Origin: Flavobacterium sp. N2820
Lineage (GTDB): Bacteria; Bacteroidota; Bacteroidia; Flavobacteriales; Flavobacteriaceae
Assembly (NCBI RefSeq): GCF_025947285.1
Contig: NZ_CP110008.1
Coordinates: forward strand, 1,689,001 to 1,753,000
DNA length: 64,000 nt
Direction of reading: 5' to 3'
Part shown: piece after piece, positions 1 to 8,259 of the stretch
How the letters are laid out: each line of letters opens with the position of its first letter
How positions within the stretch are numbered: the first letter of the stretch is position 1
The notes under the pieces: model-generated
What the model was told of the DNA's origin: nothing
The model's input: the letters and a program-made list of their open reading frames with translations, nothing else
Database searches by the model: none
Position numbers and translations under genes: made by a program

Positions 1-539
1 TCAGGTGTGGCTCCAAAACCTACTAAAAGTTCTAAAATTCGATCCACATCGCCACGTTTTTTAGAACGCGTATATAACTTTCCATCGGAATAAGTTCCAG
101 CACCACCTTCACCAAAACAATAATTAGAATCTTCATTTACAATTCCATCTACATTAATTGCTTTTAAATCGCGACGACGACCACGCACATCTTTTCCTCG
201 TTCTAAAACGATGGGCTTCAAACCTAGTTCGATTAGTTGCAAAGCAGCAAATAATCCAGCTGGGCCTGCACCAACAACAATTACTTCTTGTTTGTTAGCT
301 ACATTTGGATAATCGGGTAATTCGATTTTAGAAGCAACATAGTCTTCGCCAATCAAATAAACATTTGCTTTAATGTTCATTTTTATAGCTTTTTGACGCG
401 CATCGATAGAACGTTTTAAAACCACCACTTTTTGAATTTCTTTTGGACTGACCTGAAATAACTTAGCAACATGTTGGGCTAACAAACTTTCGTTTGCAGC
501 TACTTCTGGTGAAACTTGAAATTGAAATTCGCGTGGCAT
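1..539 (-). CDS. FAD-dependent oxidoreductase/dehydrogenase, N-terminal part (runs off the window)
   Basis: The minus-strand reading frame begins with ATG at 539 and is still open at base 1, giving about 179 residues. After an N-terminal region of roughly 80 residues there is a dinucleotide-binding motif, VVGAGPAGLFAALQL, followed by LERGKDVRGRRRD and a CFGEGGAGTYSDGKLYTR segment. This pattern is typical of the large, uncharacterised FAD-dependent dehydrogenases (COG2509 type) found in Bacteroidota. The substrate is unknown. A TATTTTTG -7 element on the minus strand at 570-577 would give a leader of about 24 nt. The fold and cofactor are well supported; the biological role is not. Confidence 0.85.
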   Translation of the reverse strand, partial: MPREFQFQVSPEVAANESLLAQHVAKLFQVSPKEIQKVVVLKRSIDARQKAIKMNIKANVYLIGEDYVASKIELPDYPNVANKQEVIVVGAGPAGLFAALQLIELGLKPIVLERGKDVRGRRRDLKAINVDGIVNEDSNYCFGEGGAGTYSDGKLYTRSKKRGDVDRILELLVGFGATP

Positions 540-569
540 TTTAAAAATGAATTTAAGATTATTCAGTTG

Positions 570-606
570 CAAAAATAGTAATTTGAAAATTGACTTTGTA
601 ACTTTG
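570..606. promoter_or_regulatory. Divergent promoter region with two -7 elements
   Basis: On the minus strand, TATTTTTG (570-577) lies about 30 nt upstream of the oxidoreductase start at 539. On the plus strand, TAACTTTG (599-606) lies 20 nt upstream of the 626 start. Both match the Bacteroidota -7 consensus TAnnTTTG and both have plausible spacing to the start codon. I see no well-spaced -33 TTG for either, so the call rests on the -7 match and geometry. Confidence 0.45.
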
Positions 607-625
607 TACCATCGAAACTTATACA

Positions 626-862
626 ATGCGAAAAATAAAGTTAATTTGGGATTTTAGAGGAGAAGCCGCCGCAAAAACAGCAGAACACCACGACATTCAT
701 CTAAACGAATATTTAGAGAAAGAGAATATTACTTTAGAAAAAACAGGATTTGAAGTTGTCAATGAAATGCATGCCATTGCTTACATAGTAGTTGAAGAAA
801 AAGACATGATAACTTTTAGAGATGCATTAAAACCCCATCGAGGTGAGGTTTATTTAAGTTAG
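626..862 (+). CDS. Conserved-looking small hypothetical protein (78 aa)
   Basis: A 78-residue soluble protein of unknown function, beginning MRKIKLIWDFRGEAA. It contains a pair of histidines (AEHH) near residue 21 and no membrane segment or signal peptide. A TAACTTTG promoter element 20 nt upstream and the lack of a competing frame support a real gene. It is convergent with the AraC-type gene, and the two coding ends overlap by 4 bp (859-862). The alternating hydrophobic pattern suggests a small alpha/beta fold. I do not recognise a characterised family. Confidence 0.65.
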   Translation: MRKIKLIWDFRGEAAAKTAEHHDIHLNEYLEKENITLEKTGFEVVNEMHAIAYIVVEEKDMITFRDALKPHRGEVYLS

Positions 863-1740
863 TTTTTAAGTCTATTAATAAAATCTTTTGTGGTTTCTCC
901 AGTGTGTTTTTTAAATAATTTCATGAAGTAGCTTGGACTTGAAAACCCTAAAGCATAAGAAATTTGACTAGTGTTCAGGTTTCGTTCAACCATTAAGCGC
1001 TTACTTTCTAATAACAATCGCTGTGTAATCAATTCTGTTACCGTTTTATTTAAAATAGATTTTGTAATTCTATTTAAGTGTTTTAAGGTAATCGCCAATT
1101 TACCCGCATAAAACGAAGGTGATTTTTCTGTTTTGAAATAAGCTTCTAATTCTGTTTCAAACTGTTTCAATTTGTAATTATAAACAGGTTGATTAATTGT
1201 ATTAACAGCCGAATATAATCTAGTGATTTCGATAAAAATAGTATCCAAAAGATTGAGCATTTTATCGTTTTTATACATTAAATTCAAATCATATTCTTGA
1301 ATCAGTAACTCAAAATAAGGTATAATTTGATTCATTTGTTGATTGGAAAGAAGTAATTCTGGGCTATTTTTAAACGATTGAAAATAAGAATATTCTTCTA
1401 TCTTTTTAGTCTTAAAATACAGATTAAAAATCTCTTTCGAACAAAAAACAATGTATCCTTCAACATCTTGAGAAAGTTTCCATGAATGAATTTGCCCTGG
1501 TTGCATAAAAAACAAACTCCCTGAACAAATTGTAAATTTATCAAAATCAATAACATGCTCGCCATTTCCACTTGTAAACAAAACCAATAAATAAAAATTA
1601 TGACGGTGCATCGTTTCTATAAAATGGTGCTTAAACAAATGTTTTTTTAATGAGTTTACATATAGACTATTTAAAATATTTCGATCAAAATTTTTAATTT
1701 CGTATACAGGATGATCCATGCTAATGTCTTTTTTGTACAT
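859..1740 (-). CDS. AraC-family transcriptional regulator
   Basis: A 293-residue regulator. Residues about 30-120 look like the N-terminal cupin sensor domain of AraC proteins (HRHNFYLLVLFTSGNGEH, then FFMQPGQIHSW). Residues about 195-290 form the C-terminal double helix-turn-helix, with LAITLKHLNRITKSIL, a TSQISYALGFSSPSYFMKLFKKHTG second helix-turn-helix and a DFINRLKN tail. It would bind DNA and respond to a small ligand. No adjacent metabolic operon identifies the ligand; the divergent neighbour is a DUF983 gene. The start could be Met8 instead of Met1. Confidence 0.9.
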   Translation of the reverse strand: MYKKDISMDHPVYEIKNFDRNILNSLYVNSLKKHLFKHHFIETMHRHNFYLLVLFTSGNGEHVIDFDKFTICSGSLFFMQPGQIHSWKLSQDVEGYIVFCSKEIFNLYFKTKKIEEYSYFQSFKNSPELLLSNQQMNQIIPYFELLIQEYDLNLMYKNDKMLNLLDTIFIEITRLYSAVNTINQPVYNYKLKQFETELEAYFKTEKSPSFYAGKLAITLKHLNRITKSILNKTVTELITQRLLLESKRLMVERNLNTSQISYALGFSSPSYFMKLFKKHTGETTKDFINRLKN

Positions 1741-1762
1741 GTTTTAGCGAAGATACAAAATC

Positions 1763-1790
1763 TTAAAAGGTAAAAGTTAAATTATCTTTG
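1763..1790 (+). promoter_or_regulatory. Promoter of the DUF983 gene
   Basis: TATCTTTG at 1783-1790 is an exact match to TAnnTTTG. A TTA triplet at 1763-1765, 17 bp upstream, is a near match to the -33 TTG. Transcription would begin near 1797, so the in-frame TTG at 1788 lies inside the promoter. This argues for the ATG at 1806 as the start codon. Confidence 0.6.
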
Positions 1791-1805
1791 CTGAAATTAA
1801 TTTCA

Positions 1806-2168
1806 ATGAAAAACACACTAATAAACATTTTTAAAAATAATTGCCCAAATTGCGAAAAAGGAAAAGTTTTTAAAAATGGATTAATTAATTTTGGTTTTGG
1901 GTTCCCAATGATGAATGAATATTGTCGAAATTGTAATACAAAATTCGAAAAAGAACCTGGTTATTTTTTTGGTGCTATGTTTGTAAACTATGGCCTTGGT
2001 TGTGCTGAAGCTTTAGCTACTTACTTTATTGTTGCCCCTTTTTTTGATGAAACTTTTGACTTACGCATTTTTCCAATTATTGGCTTAGTTATCCTTAGTC
2101 TTGCCATCGTAAATCTCAAACTTTCACGATTAATTTGGATTTATATATTTAAGAATTATTCGGTGTAG
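1806..2168 (+). CDS. DUF983 family membrane protein with zinc-ribbon
   Basis: A 120-residue protein when started at the ATG at 1806. The frame is open from a TTG at 1788, but the promoter element overlaps that codon. Two CxxC pairs (NCPNCEKGKVF near residue 13 and EYCRNCNTKFE near residue 40) form a likely zinc ribbon. Two hydrophobic helices follow (about 60-80 and 90-112). This is the DUF983 arrangement seen widely in Bacteroidota and Proteobacteria. The function is unknown; a role at the membrane is inferred. It is convergent with the lipoprotein gene, with only 8 bp between them. Confidence 0.8.
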   Translation: MKNTLINIFKNNCPNCEKGKVFKNGLINFGFGFPMMNEYCRNCNTKFEKEPGYFFGAMFVNYGLGCAEALATYFIVAPFFDETFDLRIFPIIGLVILSLAIVNLKLSRLIWIYIFKNYSV

Positions 2169-2176
2169 AAACATTA

Positions 2177-2683
2177 TTACTTTTCATCAAAATACTTTAT
2201 TCCGAAAGACTTGAACACTCCTTCTAATTTATCCATTTTTTTATCACATAAATCTGGATAATTAAATTTATTTATGGACTGTATTTGAGTACAACTAAGA
2301 CAAATTTCCAAAACATTAAAAACCTCATCTTCAGAATTAAAAAAAACGATTAAATGTCTAGGCTGATAACATGTAGCTATAGACTCATAATCACAAATTT
2401 TATTGTCATATAGGGTTTGATATGTTTTCTCTATCTGTTCTTTTGATAAAATAATTTTTTCTTTAATATTATTCTTTTCAATATTTACTTTTCCATTTTC
2501 AATTTTCAACTCTTTTAAAGCACCCGTATTATCTACTCCTTCTCTATGCCAAATTTCTCTGTTAGGATAAGACCAAATCTCAATCCTTTCTGCCGAAAGA
2601 AACGCATTATCAACAGGCATTTTTATTTGAGTTGATTTACAACCAACCAAGATGATAAAAAACAAAAAAAATAATTGTTTCAT
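2177..2683 (-). CDS. Putative lipoprotein (168 aa)
   Basis: The open frame reaches 2740, but the ATG at 2683 is the better start: it yields a signal peptide, MKQLFFLFFIILVGCKST, with a lipobox (LVGC), and the longer version would run through the recQ terminator at 2697-2722. The mature part is about 150 residues with four further cysteines (KICDYESIATCYQPR, EICLSCTQ) and no recognised domain. It is predicted to be lipid-anchored at the cell envelope. Function unknown. The signal peptide and lipobox are clear. Confidence 0.72.
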   Translation of the reverse strand: MKQLFFLFFIILVGCKSTQIKMPVDNAFLSAERIEIWSYPNREIWHREGVDNTGALKELKIENGKVNIEKNNIKEKIILSKEQIEKTYQTLYDNKICDYESIATCYQPRHLIVFFNSEDEVFNVLEICLSCTQIQSINKFNYPDLCDKKMDKLEGVFKSFGIKYFDEK

Positions 2684-2696
2684 AATTTTAAAATTA

Positions 2697-2722
2697 AAAT
2701 CCTCAACTTTCATTGAGGATTT
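2697..2722 (-). terminator. Intrinsic terminator downstream of recQ
   Basis: A perfect 10-bp inverted repeat, AAATCCTCAA (2697-2706) and TTGAGGATTT (2713-2722), has a 6-nt loop. Read on the minus strand, a T-rich tail (TTTTAATTTT) follows. It lies just after the recQ stop at 2743 and before the lipoprotein start at 2683, so it separates the two transcripts. Confidence 0.75.
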
Positions 2723-2742
2723 CTTTATGTAAATTAACAAAC

Positions 2743-4938
2743 TTAATTTGCCACTTCACTAATAAATTTAATTCGCATCAAACGAAGTTCTTCAATATCG
2801 TAATCGCCATCAAATTCTTTTAGTGCATCTTTAATATTATCCGATTCTGAATCCATGAAATACTCATGAATTTCCTCTTGTTGGTCTTCGTCTAAAATTT
2901 CGTCAATCCAATAACTAATGTTTAATTTAGTTCCCGAATACACAATTTGTTCCATTTCTTTTAACAAATCGTCCATGGATAACCCTTTTGCTTTCGAAAT
3001 ATCATCTAAGGCTAATTTTCGGTCAACATTTTGGATGATATATAATTTTAATCCCGAATTTGCTCCAGTAGATTTAACCACCAAATCATCAGGACGAATA
3101 ATATCGTTATCTTCTACGTAGCGCGCAATTAGATCAACAAACTCTTTTCCGTATTTTTTAGCTTTTCCTTCACCTACTCCATGCACATTGCTTAATTCAT
3201 CAATTGTAATTGGATATTTCAAAGCCATATCTTCCAACGAAGGATCTTGAAACACTACAAACGGTGGAATTCCAAGTTTTTTGGCTACTTTTTTACGCAA
3301 ATCACGCAACATTCCCATCAAAGCCTCATCAGCAACACCTGTAGATTTTGCAGCCGTTACAATAGCTTCATCTTCTTCTTCATTGTATTCATGGTCTTCC
3401 GACATCATAAACGAAGTTGGTTTTTTAATAAATGCCTCACCTTTTGGCGCTAATTTTAAAACTCCATAGGTTTCGATATCTTTTGACAATAACCCATCTA
3501 CTAATACTTGACGAATTAATGCCATCCAATATTTTTCATCAAATTTTGAGCCACTGCCAAAATAAGGATGTGTATCTATTTTCTGAGCTTTTATCACCGC
3601 ATTGATTTTGCCCACTAAAGCAAAAATCACTTCTTTAGATTTGAATAATTGCTTTGTATCTCGCACCACTTTCAACAAAGTAACCACTTGATCTTGGGCT
3701 TCTACTTTAGATTTTGGGTTACGAACATTGTCATCCATATCAGCTCCATCACCTGTAACATCATCAAATTCTTCACCAAAATAGTGCAATAGAAATTTAC
3801 GACGTGACATTGAAGTTTCAGCATAAGCAACAACTTCTTGCAACAACGCAAATCCAATTTCTTGCTCAGCAACTGGTTTTCCAGAAAGAAATTTTTCTAA
3901 CTTTTCAATGTCTTTATATGAATAATACGCTAAACAATGACCTTCTCCCCCATCACGACCAGCACGACCCGTTTCTTGATAATAACTTTCTAATGACTTT
4001 GGAATATCATGGTGAATTACAAAACGCACATCGGGTTTATCAATTCCCATACCGAAAGCAATAGTTGCTACAACAACTTCCACATCTTCCATTAGAAACA
4101 TGTCTTGGTGTTTGGCACGCGTTTTTGCATCTAATCCCGCATGATAAGGCACAGCGCTAATTCCGTTTACTTGTAAAACTTGTGCAATTTCTTCCACTTT
4201 TTTACGACTTAAACAATAAATAACACCTGATTTTCCTTTATGTTGTTTGATAAATCGAATAATATCCGATTCTATATTTTTAGTTTTTGTACGTACTTCG
4301 TAATATAAATTAGGACGATTAAATGAAGCCTTGAATGTATTTGCATTTGGCATATCCAAGTTTTTCAAGATATCTTCTTGCACTTTTGGCGTTGCCGTTG
4401 CTGTTAATCCAATCATAGGAACGTCGCCTAACTGACGCACAATATTTCTTAAATTTCTATATTCGGGTCTAAAATCATGTCCCCATTCAGAAATACAATG
4501 TGCCTCGTCAATAGCTACAAAAGAAACCTTTACCGATTGTAAGAAATGAATATATTCTTCTTTTGTAAGCGATTCCGGTGCTACATATAACAGTTTTGTA
4601 ATACCCGAAGTGATGTCTTTTTTAACTTGATTTACTTCGGTTTTATTTAAAGAAGAGTTCAATACATGAGCAATACCATACTCCGAACTTAAGCTTCGAA
4701 TGGCATCAACTTGGTTTTTCATTAAAGCAATAAGCGGCGAAACTACGATTGCAGTTCCTTCTAATACCAACGCTGGCAATTGATAACACAATGATTTTCC
4801 GCCACCAGTAGGCATAATCACAAAGGTATTATTGCCTGTGATGATACTCTTAACTACTTGTTCTTGAAGACCTTTGAATTGGTTAAAACCAAAATATTTC
4901 TTTAATTCTTTATGTAAATCAATTTCGTGTGGATTCAT
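2743..4938 (-). CDS. recQ: ATP-dependent DNA helicase RecQ
   Basis: A 731-residue RecQ-family 3'-5' helicase for recombination and fork repair. The sequence shows Walker A GGGKS (45-49), the DEAH box (144-147), ATATP of motif III (179-183), GIDKPDVRFVIHHD (298-311) and QETGRAGRDG (321-330). A RecQ-Ct/winged-helix region and a C-terminal HRDC-like segment (about 545-620, LRDLRKKVAKKLGIPP) follow, then an acidic tail. In the usual zinc subdomain (about 376-410) all four cysteines are missing: the first is Ser in MSRRKFLLHYFGE, and the GDGADMDDNVRNP stretch has none. A TATGTTTG -7 element at 4969-4976 (minus strand) lies about 30 bp upstream of the start codon. Confidence 0.96.
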   Translation of the reverse strand: MNPHEIDLHKELKKYFGFNQFKGLQEQVVKSIITGNNTFVIMPTGGGKSLCYQLPALVLEGTAIVVSPLIALMKNQVDAIRSLSSEYGIAHVLNSSLNKTEVNQVKKDITSGITKLLYVAPESLTKEEYIHFLQSVKVSFVAIDEAHCISEWGHDFRPEYRNLRNIVRQLGDVPMIGLTATATPKVQEDILKNLDMPNANTFKASFNRPNLYYEVRTKTKNIESDIIRFIKQHKGKSGVIYCLSRKKVEEIAQVLQVNGISAVPYHAGLDAKTRAKHQDMFLMEDVEVVVATIAFGMGIDKPDVRFVIHHDIPKSLESYYQETGRAGRDGGEGHCLAYYSYKDIEKLEKFLSGKPVAEQEIGFALLQEVVAYAETSMSRRKFLLHYFGEEFDDVTGDGADMDDNVRNPKSKVEAQDQVVTLLKVVRDTKQLFKSKEVIFALVGKINAVIKAQKIDTHPYFGSGSKFDEKYWMALIRQVLVDGLLSKDIETYGVLKLAPKGEAFIKKPTSFMMSEDHEYNEEEDEAIVTAAKSTGVADEALMGMLRDLRKKVAKKLGIPPFVVFQDPSLEDMALKYPITIDELSNVHGVGEGKAKKYGKEFVDLIARYVEDNDIIRPDDLVVKSTGANSGLKLYIIQNVDRKLALDDISKAKGLSMDDLLKEMEQIVYSGTKLNISYWIDEILDEDQQEEIHEYFMDSESDNIKDALKEFDGDYDIEELRLMRIKFISEVAN

Positions 4939-4960
4939 TCTCTATTAATATGATTTTACC

Positions 4961-4976
4961 TAAATTTGCAAACATA
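4961..4976. promoter_or_regulatory. Abutting divergent -7 elements for recQ and kdsD
   Basis: TAAATTTG (4961-4968, plus strand) is followed immediately by CAAACATA (4969-4976), which is TATGTTTG on the minus strand. Both match TAnnTTTG. Each predicted transcription start would fall inside the opposite -7 element. Leaders would be about 49 nt for kdsD and 24 nt for recQ. No clean -33 box is visible for either side. Confidence 0.5.
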
Positions 4977-5023
4977 AAGATACGATTTTCTTTAATACAC
5001 ACAAATTTTTTAATATTTCTATT

Positions 5024-5989
5024 TTGAGCACAATTGAAACCATTTTAGCAACCGCAAAAAAAACACTTTTATCTGAAAGTAAAAGCATTGAAAACCTAGT
5101 AAATTACTTGGACGATGACTTTGCAAAAAGTGTTACCGAAATATACAATACCAAAGGAAGATTGGTGGTAACCGGAATTGGAAAAAGCGCATTAATCGCT
5201 CAAAAGATTGTTGCCACTTTAAATTCAACTGGAACACCTTCTATGTTTTTACATGCTGCTGAGGCTGTTCATGGCGATTTAGGAATGGTACAACCCGAAG
5301 ATATTGTAATTTGTATATCAAAAAGTGGAAACAGTCCAGAAATAAAAGTACTAGCACCATTACTAAAACGTTTTGGCAATACTTTAATTGGAATGACAGC
5401 GGACAAAAACTCTTTCTTAGGAAAAGAATCCCATTATATTTTGCATGCTTATGTTGAAAGTGAAGCTTGTCCTAATAACTTAGCACCTACAAATAGTACA
5501 ACAGCTCAATTGGTACTTGGAGATGCTTTAGCAGTTTGTTTAATGGAATTGCGTAATTTTAAAAGTGATGATTTTGCAGTGTATCATCCAGGTGGTGCTT
5601 TAGGTAAAAAATTATTACTTCGTGTAAAAGATATGTTAGATACTACACACAAACCAATGGTAACTCCAGATGCTTCCATCAAAAAAGTAATTATGGAGAT
5701 TTCTGAAAAACGTTTAGGAGTAACTGCAGTAATCGAAAATAATCAAGTAATTGGTATTGTAACCGATGGAGATATTCGTAGAATGCTGAACAACCGAGAT
5801 ACTTTTGCCGATGTAACAGCACAAGATATTATGACGAAAAATCCAAAAAACATCAACTCGAGTATTTTGGTTTCGGAAGCATTGGATATTTTAGAAAACA
5901 ACTCCATTACCCAATTAGTTGTAATTGATAATAATGAATACAAAGGAATTTTACATTTACACGACATTTTAAAAGAAGGCATCGTATAA
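5024..5989 (+). CDS. kdsD: KpsF/GutQ-type arabinose-5-phosphate isomerase
   Basis: A 321-residue sugar-phosphate isomerase that would convert ribulose-5-phosphate to arabinose-5-phosphate, the first step to Kdo for LPS. The SIS domain spans about residues 35-170 (VTGIGKSALIAQKIVATLNSTG, then CISKSGNSPEIK and TNSTTAQLVLGDALAV). Two CBS domains fill about 205-321 (MVTPDASIKKVIMEIS and DIMTKNPKNINSSILVSEALDIL). No ATG lies near the 5' end, so the start is probably TTG at 5024, giving STIETILATAKKTLL after the initiator. It overlaps tatC by one base (TAATG), implying translational coupling. Confidence 0.92.
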   Translation: MSTIETILATAKKTLLSESKSIENLVNYLDDDFAKSVTEIYNTKGRLVVTGIGKSALIAQKIVATLNSTGTPSMFLHAAEAVHGDLGMVQPEDIVICISKSGNSPEIKVLAPLLKRFGNTLIGMTADKNSFLGKESHYILHAYVESEACPNNLAPTNSTTAQLVLGDALAVCLMELRNFKSDDFAVYHPGGALGKKLLLRVKDMLDTTHKPMVTPDASIKKVIMEISEKRLGVTAVIENNQVIGIVTDGDIRRMLNNRDTFADVTAQDIMTKNPKNINSSILVSEALDILENNSITQLVVIDNNEYKGILHLHDILKEGIV

Positions 5990-6810
5990 TGGCGAAAAAA
6001 AACATAAAAGAGATGTCGTTTTTAGATCATCTCGAAGAATTACGTTGGTTATTAGTCCGAAGCACAATTGCTATTTTAGTTTGCGCCGTTGTGGCTTTTT
6101 TCTTCAGTGATTTTATTTTTAGTGAAATTATTTTTGGACCAAAAAGTCCCGATTTTGTAACCTATCAATTTTTCTGTGAATTGGGTAAACAATTTGATAT
6201 GGCAGACACGATGTGTATTACCGAAATCAATCTTCCTATCCAAAACAGAGAAATGGGAGGACAATTTTCAATGCATATGTGGACGTCTATTACCGTTGGA
6301 TTTATACTCTCTTTTCCTTTTGTATTGTGGGAAATTTGGAAATTCATCAGTCCTGCTTTATATGATAATGAAAAAAAATATGCCATTTCGTTCATCATTG
6401 TTTCATCAATATTATTTTTTGTAGGTGTTTTATTTGGCTATTATTTAATTGCACCTTTATCGGTTCAATTTTTTGCTAGTTATATTCTAAGTCCAGAAAT
6501 CAGTAATGCTATTGATATCGACTCCTACGTTAGCTTAATGAAAACTTCAGCTATAGCAAGTGGTTTATTATTTGAATTGCCCATCATAATTTATTTCTTA
6601 ACAAAAATTGGTTTAGTAAATCCAACGTTTTTAAGAAAATACCGAAAATACACTTTGGTGATTGTTTTGATAGTTGCTGCAATTATAACACCACCCGATG
6701 TGATTAGCCAGGTAATTGTAACCATTCCTATTATGATTTTATATGAAGTCAGCATTTTAATCAGTGCAATTGTGGTTAAAAATCAAGAAAAAGAAAAATT
6801 AAAAGCATAA
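5989..6810 (+). CDS. tatC: Sec-independent protein translocase TatC
   Basis: A 273-residue polytopic inner-membrane protein, the twin-arginine signal receptor of the Tat pathway. It has the N-terminal TatC signature MSFLDHLEELRWLLVRS at residues 9-25, six predicted membrane helices, and the conserved FVLWEIWKFISPALYDNEKK loop. A periplasmic insertion of about 45 residues between helices 1 and 2 (KSPDFVTYQFFCELGKQFD and on) is longer than in E. coli and common in Bacteroidota. It is coupled to kdsD by a one-base overlap and followed 3 bp later by the AhpD-like gene. No tatA is in view. Confidence 0.95.
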   Translation: MAKKNIKEMSFLDHLEELRWLLVRSTIAILVCAVVAFFFSDFIFSEIIFGPKSPDFVTYQFFCELGKQFDMADTMCITEINLPIQNREMGGQFSMHMWTSITVGFILSFPFVLWEIWKFISPALYDNEKKYAISFIIVSSILFFVGVLFGYYLIAPLSVQFFASYILSPEISNAIDIDSYVSLMKTSAIASGLLFELPIIIYFLTKIGLVNPTFLRKYRKYTLVIVLIVAAIITPPDVISQVIVTIPIMILYEVSILISAIVVKNQEKEKLKA

Positions 6811-6813
6811 ACT

Positions 6814-7164
6814 ATGTCAGATTTAGTAAAAGAATTCAATGATTACCGTTCAAAAATGAACGAAAAATTATTAGCCGATAACAACAAAGTCATCAAAAGA
6901 ATTTTCAATGTAGATACAAATGCTTACATGGAAGGTGCTTTAGATGTAAAAACTAAAGAACTTCTAGGATTAGTAGCTTCTGCTGTATTGCGTTGTGACG
7001 ATTGCATTAAATATCATTTAGAAACCGCTTACAAAAATGGCGTTACAAAAGAAGAAATGATGGAAAGTATGGGAATTGCTACTTTAGTGGGCGGAACCAT
7101 TGTAATACCTCATTTAAGACGAGCATACGAATTTTGGGAAGCACTTGAAGAAAGTGTTCAGTAA
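6814..7164 (+). CDS. Carboxymuconolactone decarboxylase/AhpD-like protein
   Basis: A 116-residue all-helical protein of the carboxymuconolactone decarboxylase superfamily. The redox centre is C61-D-D-C64 with H68 (LRCDDCIKYHLETAYKNG), the CxxC-x3-H arrangement of AhpD-like peroxidase partners. The expected GITKEEMMEAM-type segment follows (GVTKEEMMESMGIA). It probably acts as a thiol-disulphide reductase or peroxidase in the cytoplasm. It starts 3 bp after tatC and is likely in that operon. The stop codon lies inside the first word of a short repeat array (7159-7184). Confidence 0.88.
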   Translation: MSDLVKEFNDYRSKMNEKLLADNNKVIKRIFNVDTNAYMEGALDVKTKELLGLVASAVLRCDDCIKYHLETAYKNGVTKEEMMESMGIATLVGGTIVIPHLRRAYEFWEALEESVQ

Positions 7165-7184
7165 TCAGTAACAGTAATCAGTAT
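7159..7184 (+). repeat. Short word array CAGTAAT (imperfect 6/7-bp period)
   Basis: Four consecutive words: CAGTAAT, CAGTAA, CAGTAAT, CAGTAT. The first word contains the TAA stop of the AhpD-like gene. It belongs to the same class of gene-end arrays as those near 11059, 12294 and 47254, but its period is imperfect (7, 6, 7, 6). Confidence 0.6.
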
Positions 7185-7244
7185 AAGTTAAAACAAAATT
7201 AAAGTAAGTTTTAGCATTAAATAAAATTTATACTTTTACAAAAA

Positions 7245-7282
7245 ATTGGCTCATTGCCGAATTGACTAATTGACACATTACC
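7245..7282 (+). repeat. 8-bp periodic array ATTG-NNNN before lptB
   Basis: Exactly phased 8-bp units ATTGGCTC, ATTGCCGA, ATTGACTA, ATTGACAC (7245-7276), then a partial ATTACC. The constant head is ATTG and the 4-nt tail varies. The array ends 3 bp before the lptB ATG at 7286, so it would lie in the lptB leader or overlap its promoter. Confidence 0.7.
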
Positions 7283-7285
7283 AAA

Positions 7286-8083
7286 ATGAAATTAAGAGCA
7301 GAAAATTTAGTTAAAACCTATAAAAAAAGAAGTGTAGTAAAAGGAATTTCCGTTGAAGTAAATCAAGGGGAAATCGTAGGTTTATTAGGTCCAAATGGTG
7401 CCGGAAAAACCACTTCGTTCTACATGATTGTAGGTTTAGTAAAACCAAATAGCGGCAATATTTATCTGGATGATATGGACATCACCAATTATCCAATGTA
7501 TAAACGTGCACAAAACGGAATTGGTTATTTGGCGCAAGAAGCTTCTGTTTTTAGAAAACTAAGTATCGAAGATAACATATTGAGCGTACTACAATTAACT
7601 ACCCTTTCAAAAGAAGCACAAGAAGCTAAAATGGAAGAATTAATTGCTGAGTTTGCTTTAGAACATATTCGTACCAATCGTGGAGATTTACTTTCAGGTG
7701 GAGAACGTCGTCGTACCGAAATTGCACGTGCTTTAGCAACTGATCCAAAATTCATTCTTTTGGACGAACCTTTTGCAGGCGTTGACCCTGTAGCAGTAGA
7801 AGATATTCAACGAATTGTAGCGCAATTAAAAAATAAAAACATCGGAATTTTAATTACAGACCACAACGTACAAGAAACATTAGCAATTACCGATAAAACC
7901 TACTTAATGTTTGAAGGTGGTATTCTAAAAGCCGGAAAACCAGAAGAATTAGTAGCAGACGAAATGGTAAGACGTGTTTATCTTGGACAAAACTTCGAAT
8001 TGCGTAAAACTAAAATTGACTTCGAAGCACCTAAAACAACTATCATTCACGGAAAAGGAGAATTAAACTCAAACAAAGAGTAG
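7286..8083 (+). CDS. lptB: LPS export ABC transporter ATP-binding protein
   Basis: A 265-residue ABC ATPase that would power LptFGC-driven transport of LPS to the outer membrane. It shows Walker A GPNGAGKT (35-42), the Q-loop in [14 protein letters not shown], signature [16 protein letters not shown], Walker [14 protein letters not shown] and the H-loop ITDHNV. The motifs [12 protein letters not shown] and LSGGERRR are characteristic of LptB. Residues from about 240 form a short C-terminal extension beyond the E. coli length. No classical -7 element is visible because the upstream 40 bp is an 8-bp periodic array. Confidence 0.95.
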   Translation: MKLRAENLVKTYKKRSVVKGISVEVNQGEIVGLLGPNGAGKTTSFYMIVGLVKPNSGNIYLDDMDITNYPMYKRAQNGIGYLAQEASVFRKLSIEDNILSVLQLTTLSKEAQEAKMEELIAEFALEHIRTNRGDLLSGGERRRTEIARALATDPKFILLDEPFAGVDPVAVEDIQRIVAQLKNKNIGILITDHNVQETLAITDKTYLMFEGGILKAGKPEELVADEMVRRVYLGQNFELRKTKIDFEAPKTTIIHGKGELNSNKE

Positions 8084-8259
8084 TTTTTTTGTTTATTACC
8101 GTTTCAAAAATTACTGACAGCAAAATAAACTAAGGGTATAGTTTAATGTGATTCATGCAAAGTGAAACGACTATCAACACAAAGTAAATCTATTGTAGCT
8201 ATATGCTTCTAAAAAATTAGTGCTCTTTGTGCCTTCCTTGTGTTCCTTGTGGTTAAAAA
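8084..8259. other. Spacer between lptB and the GH25 gene
   Basis: Convergent gene ends flank 176 bp. Next to the GH25 stop (8225-8255) is a loose array with three TTGTG cores at 8227, 8238 and 8247 separated by CC-rich linkers, spaced 11 and 9 bp. It resembles the other gene-end arrays but has no strict period. No convincing hairpin terminator is visible. Confidence 0.4.

Noticed and set aside
2684..2740. Longer N-terminus of the lipoprotein gene
   Set aside because: It would translate through the recQ terminator hairpin and hide the clear lipoprotein signal peptide.
3804..4064. 86-codon plus-strand open frame inside recQ
   Set aside because: Antisense to conserved helicase motifs; no promoter or motif of its own.
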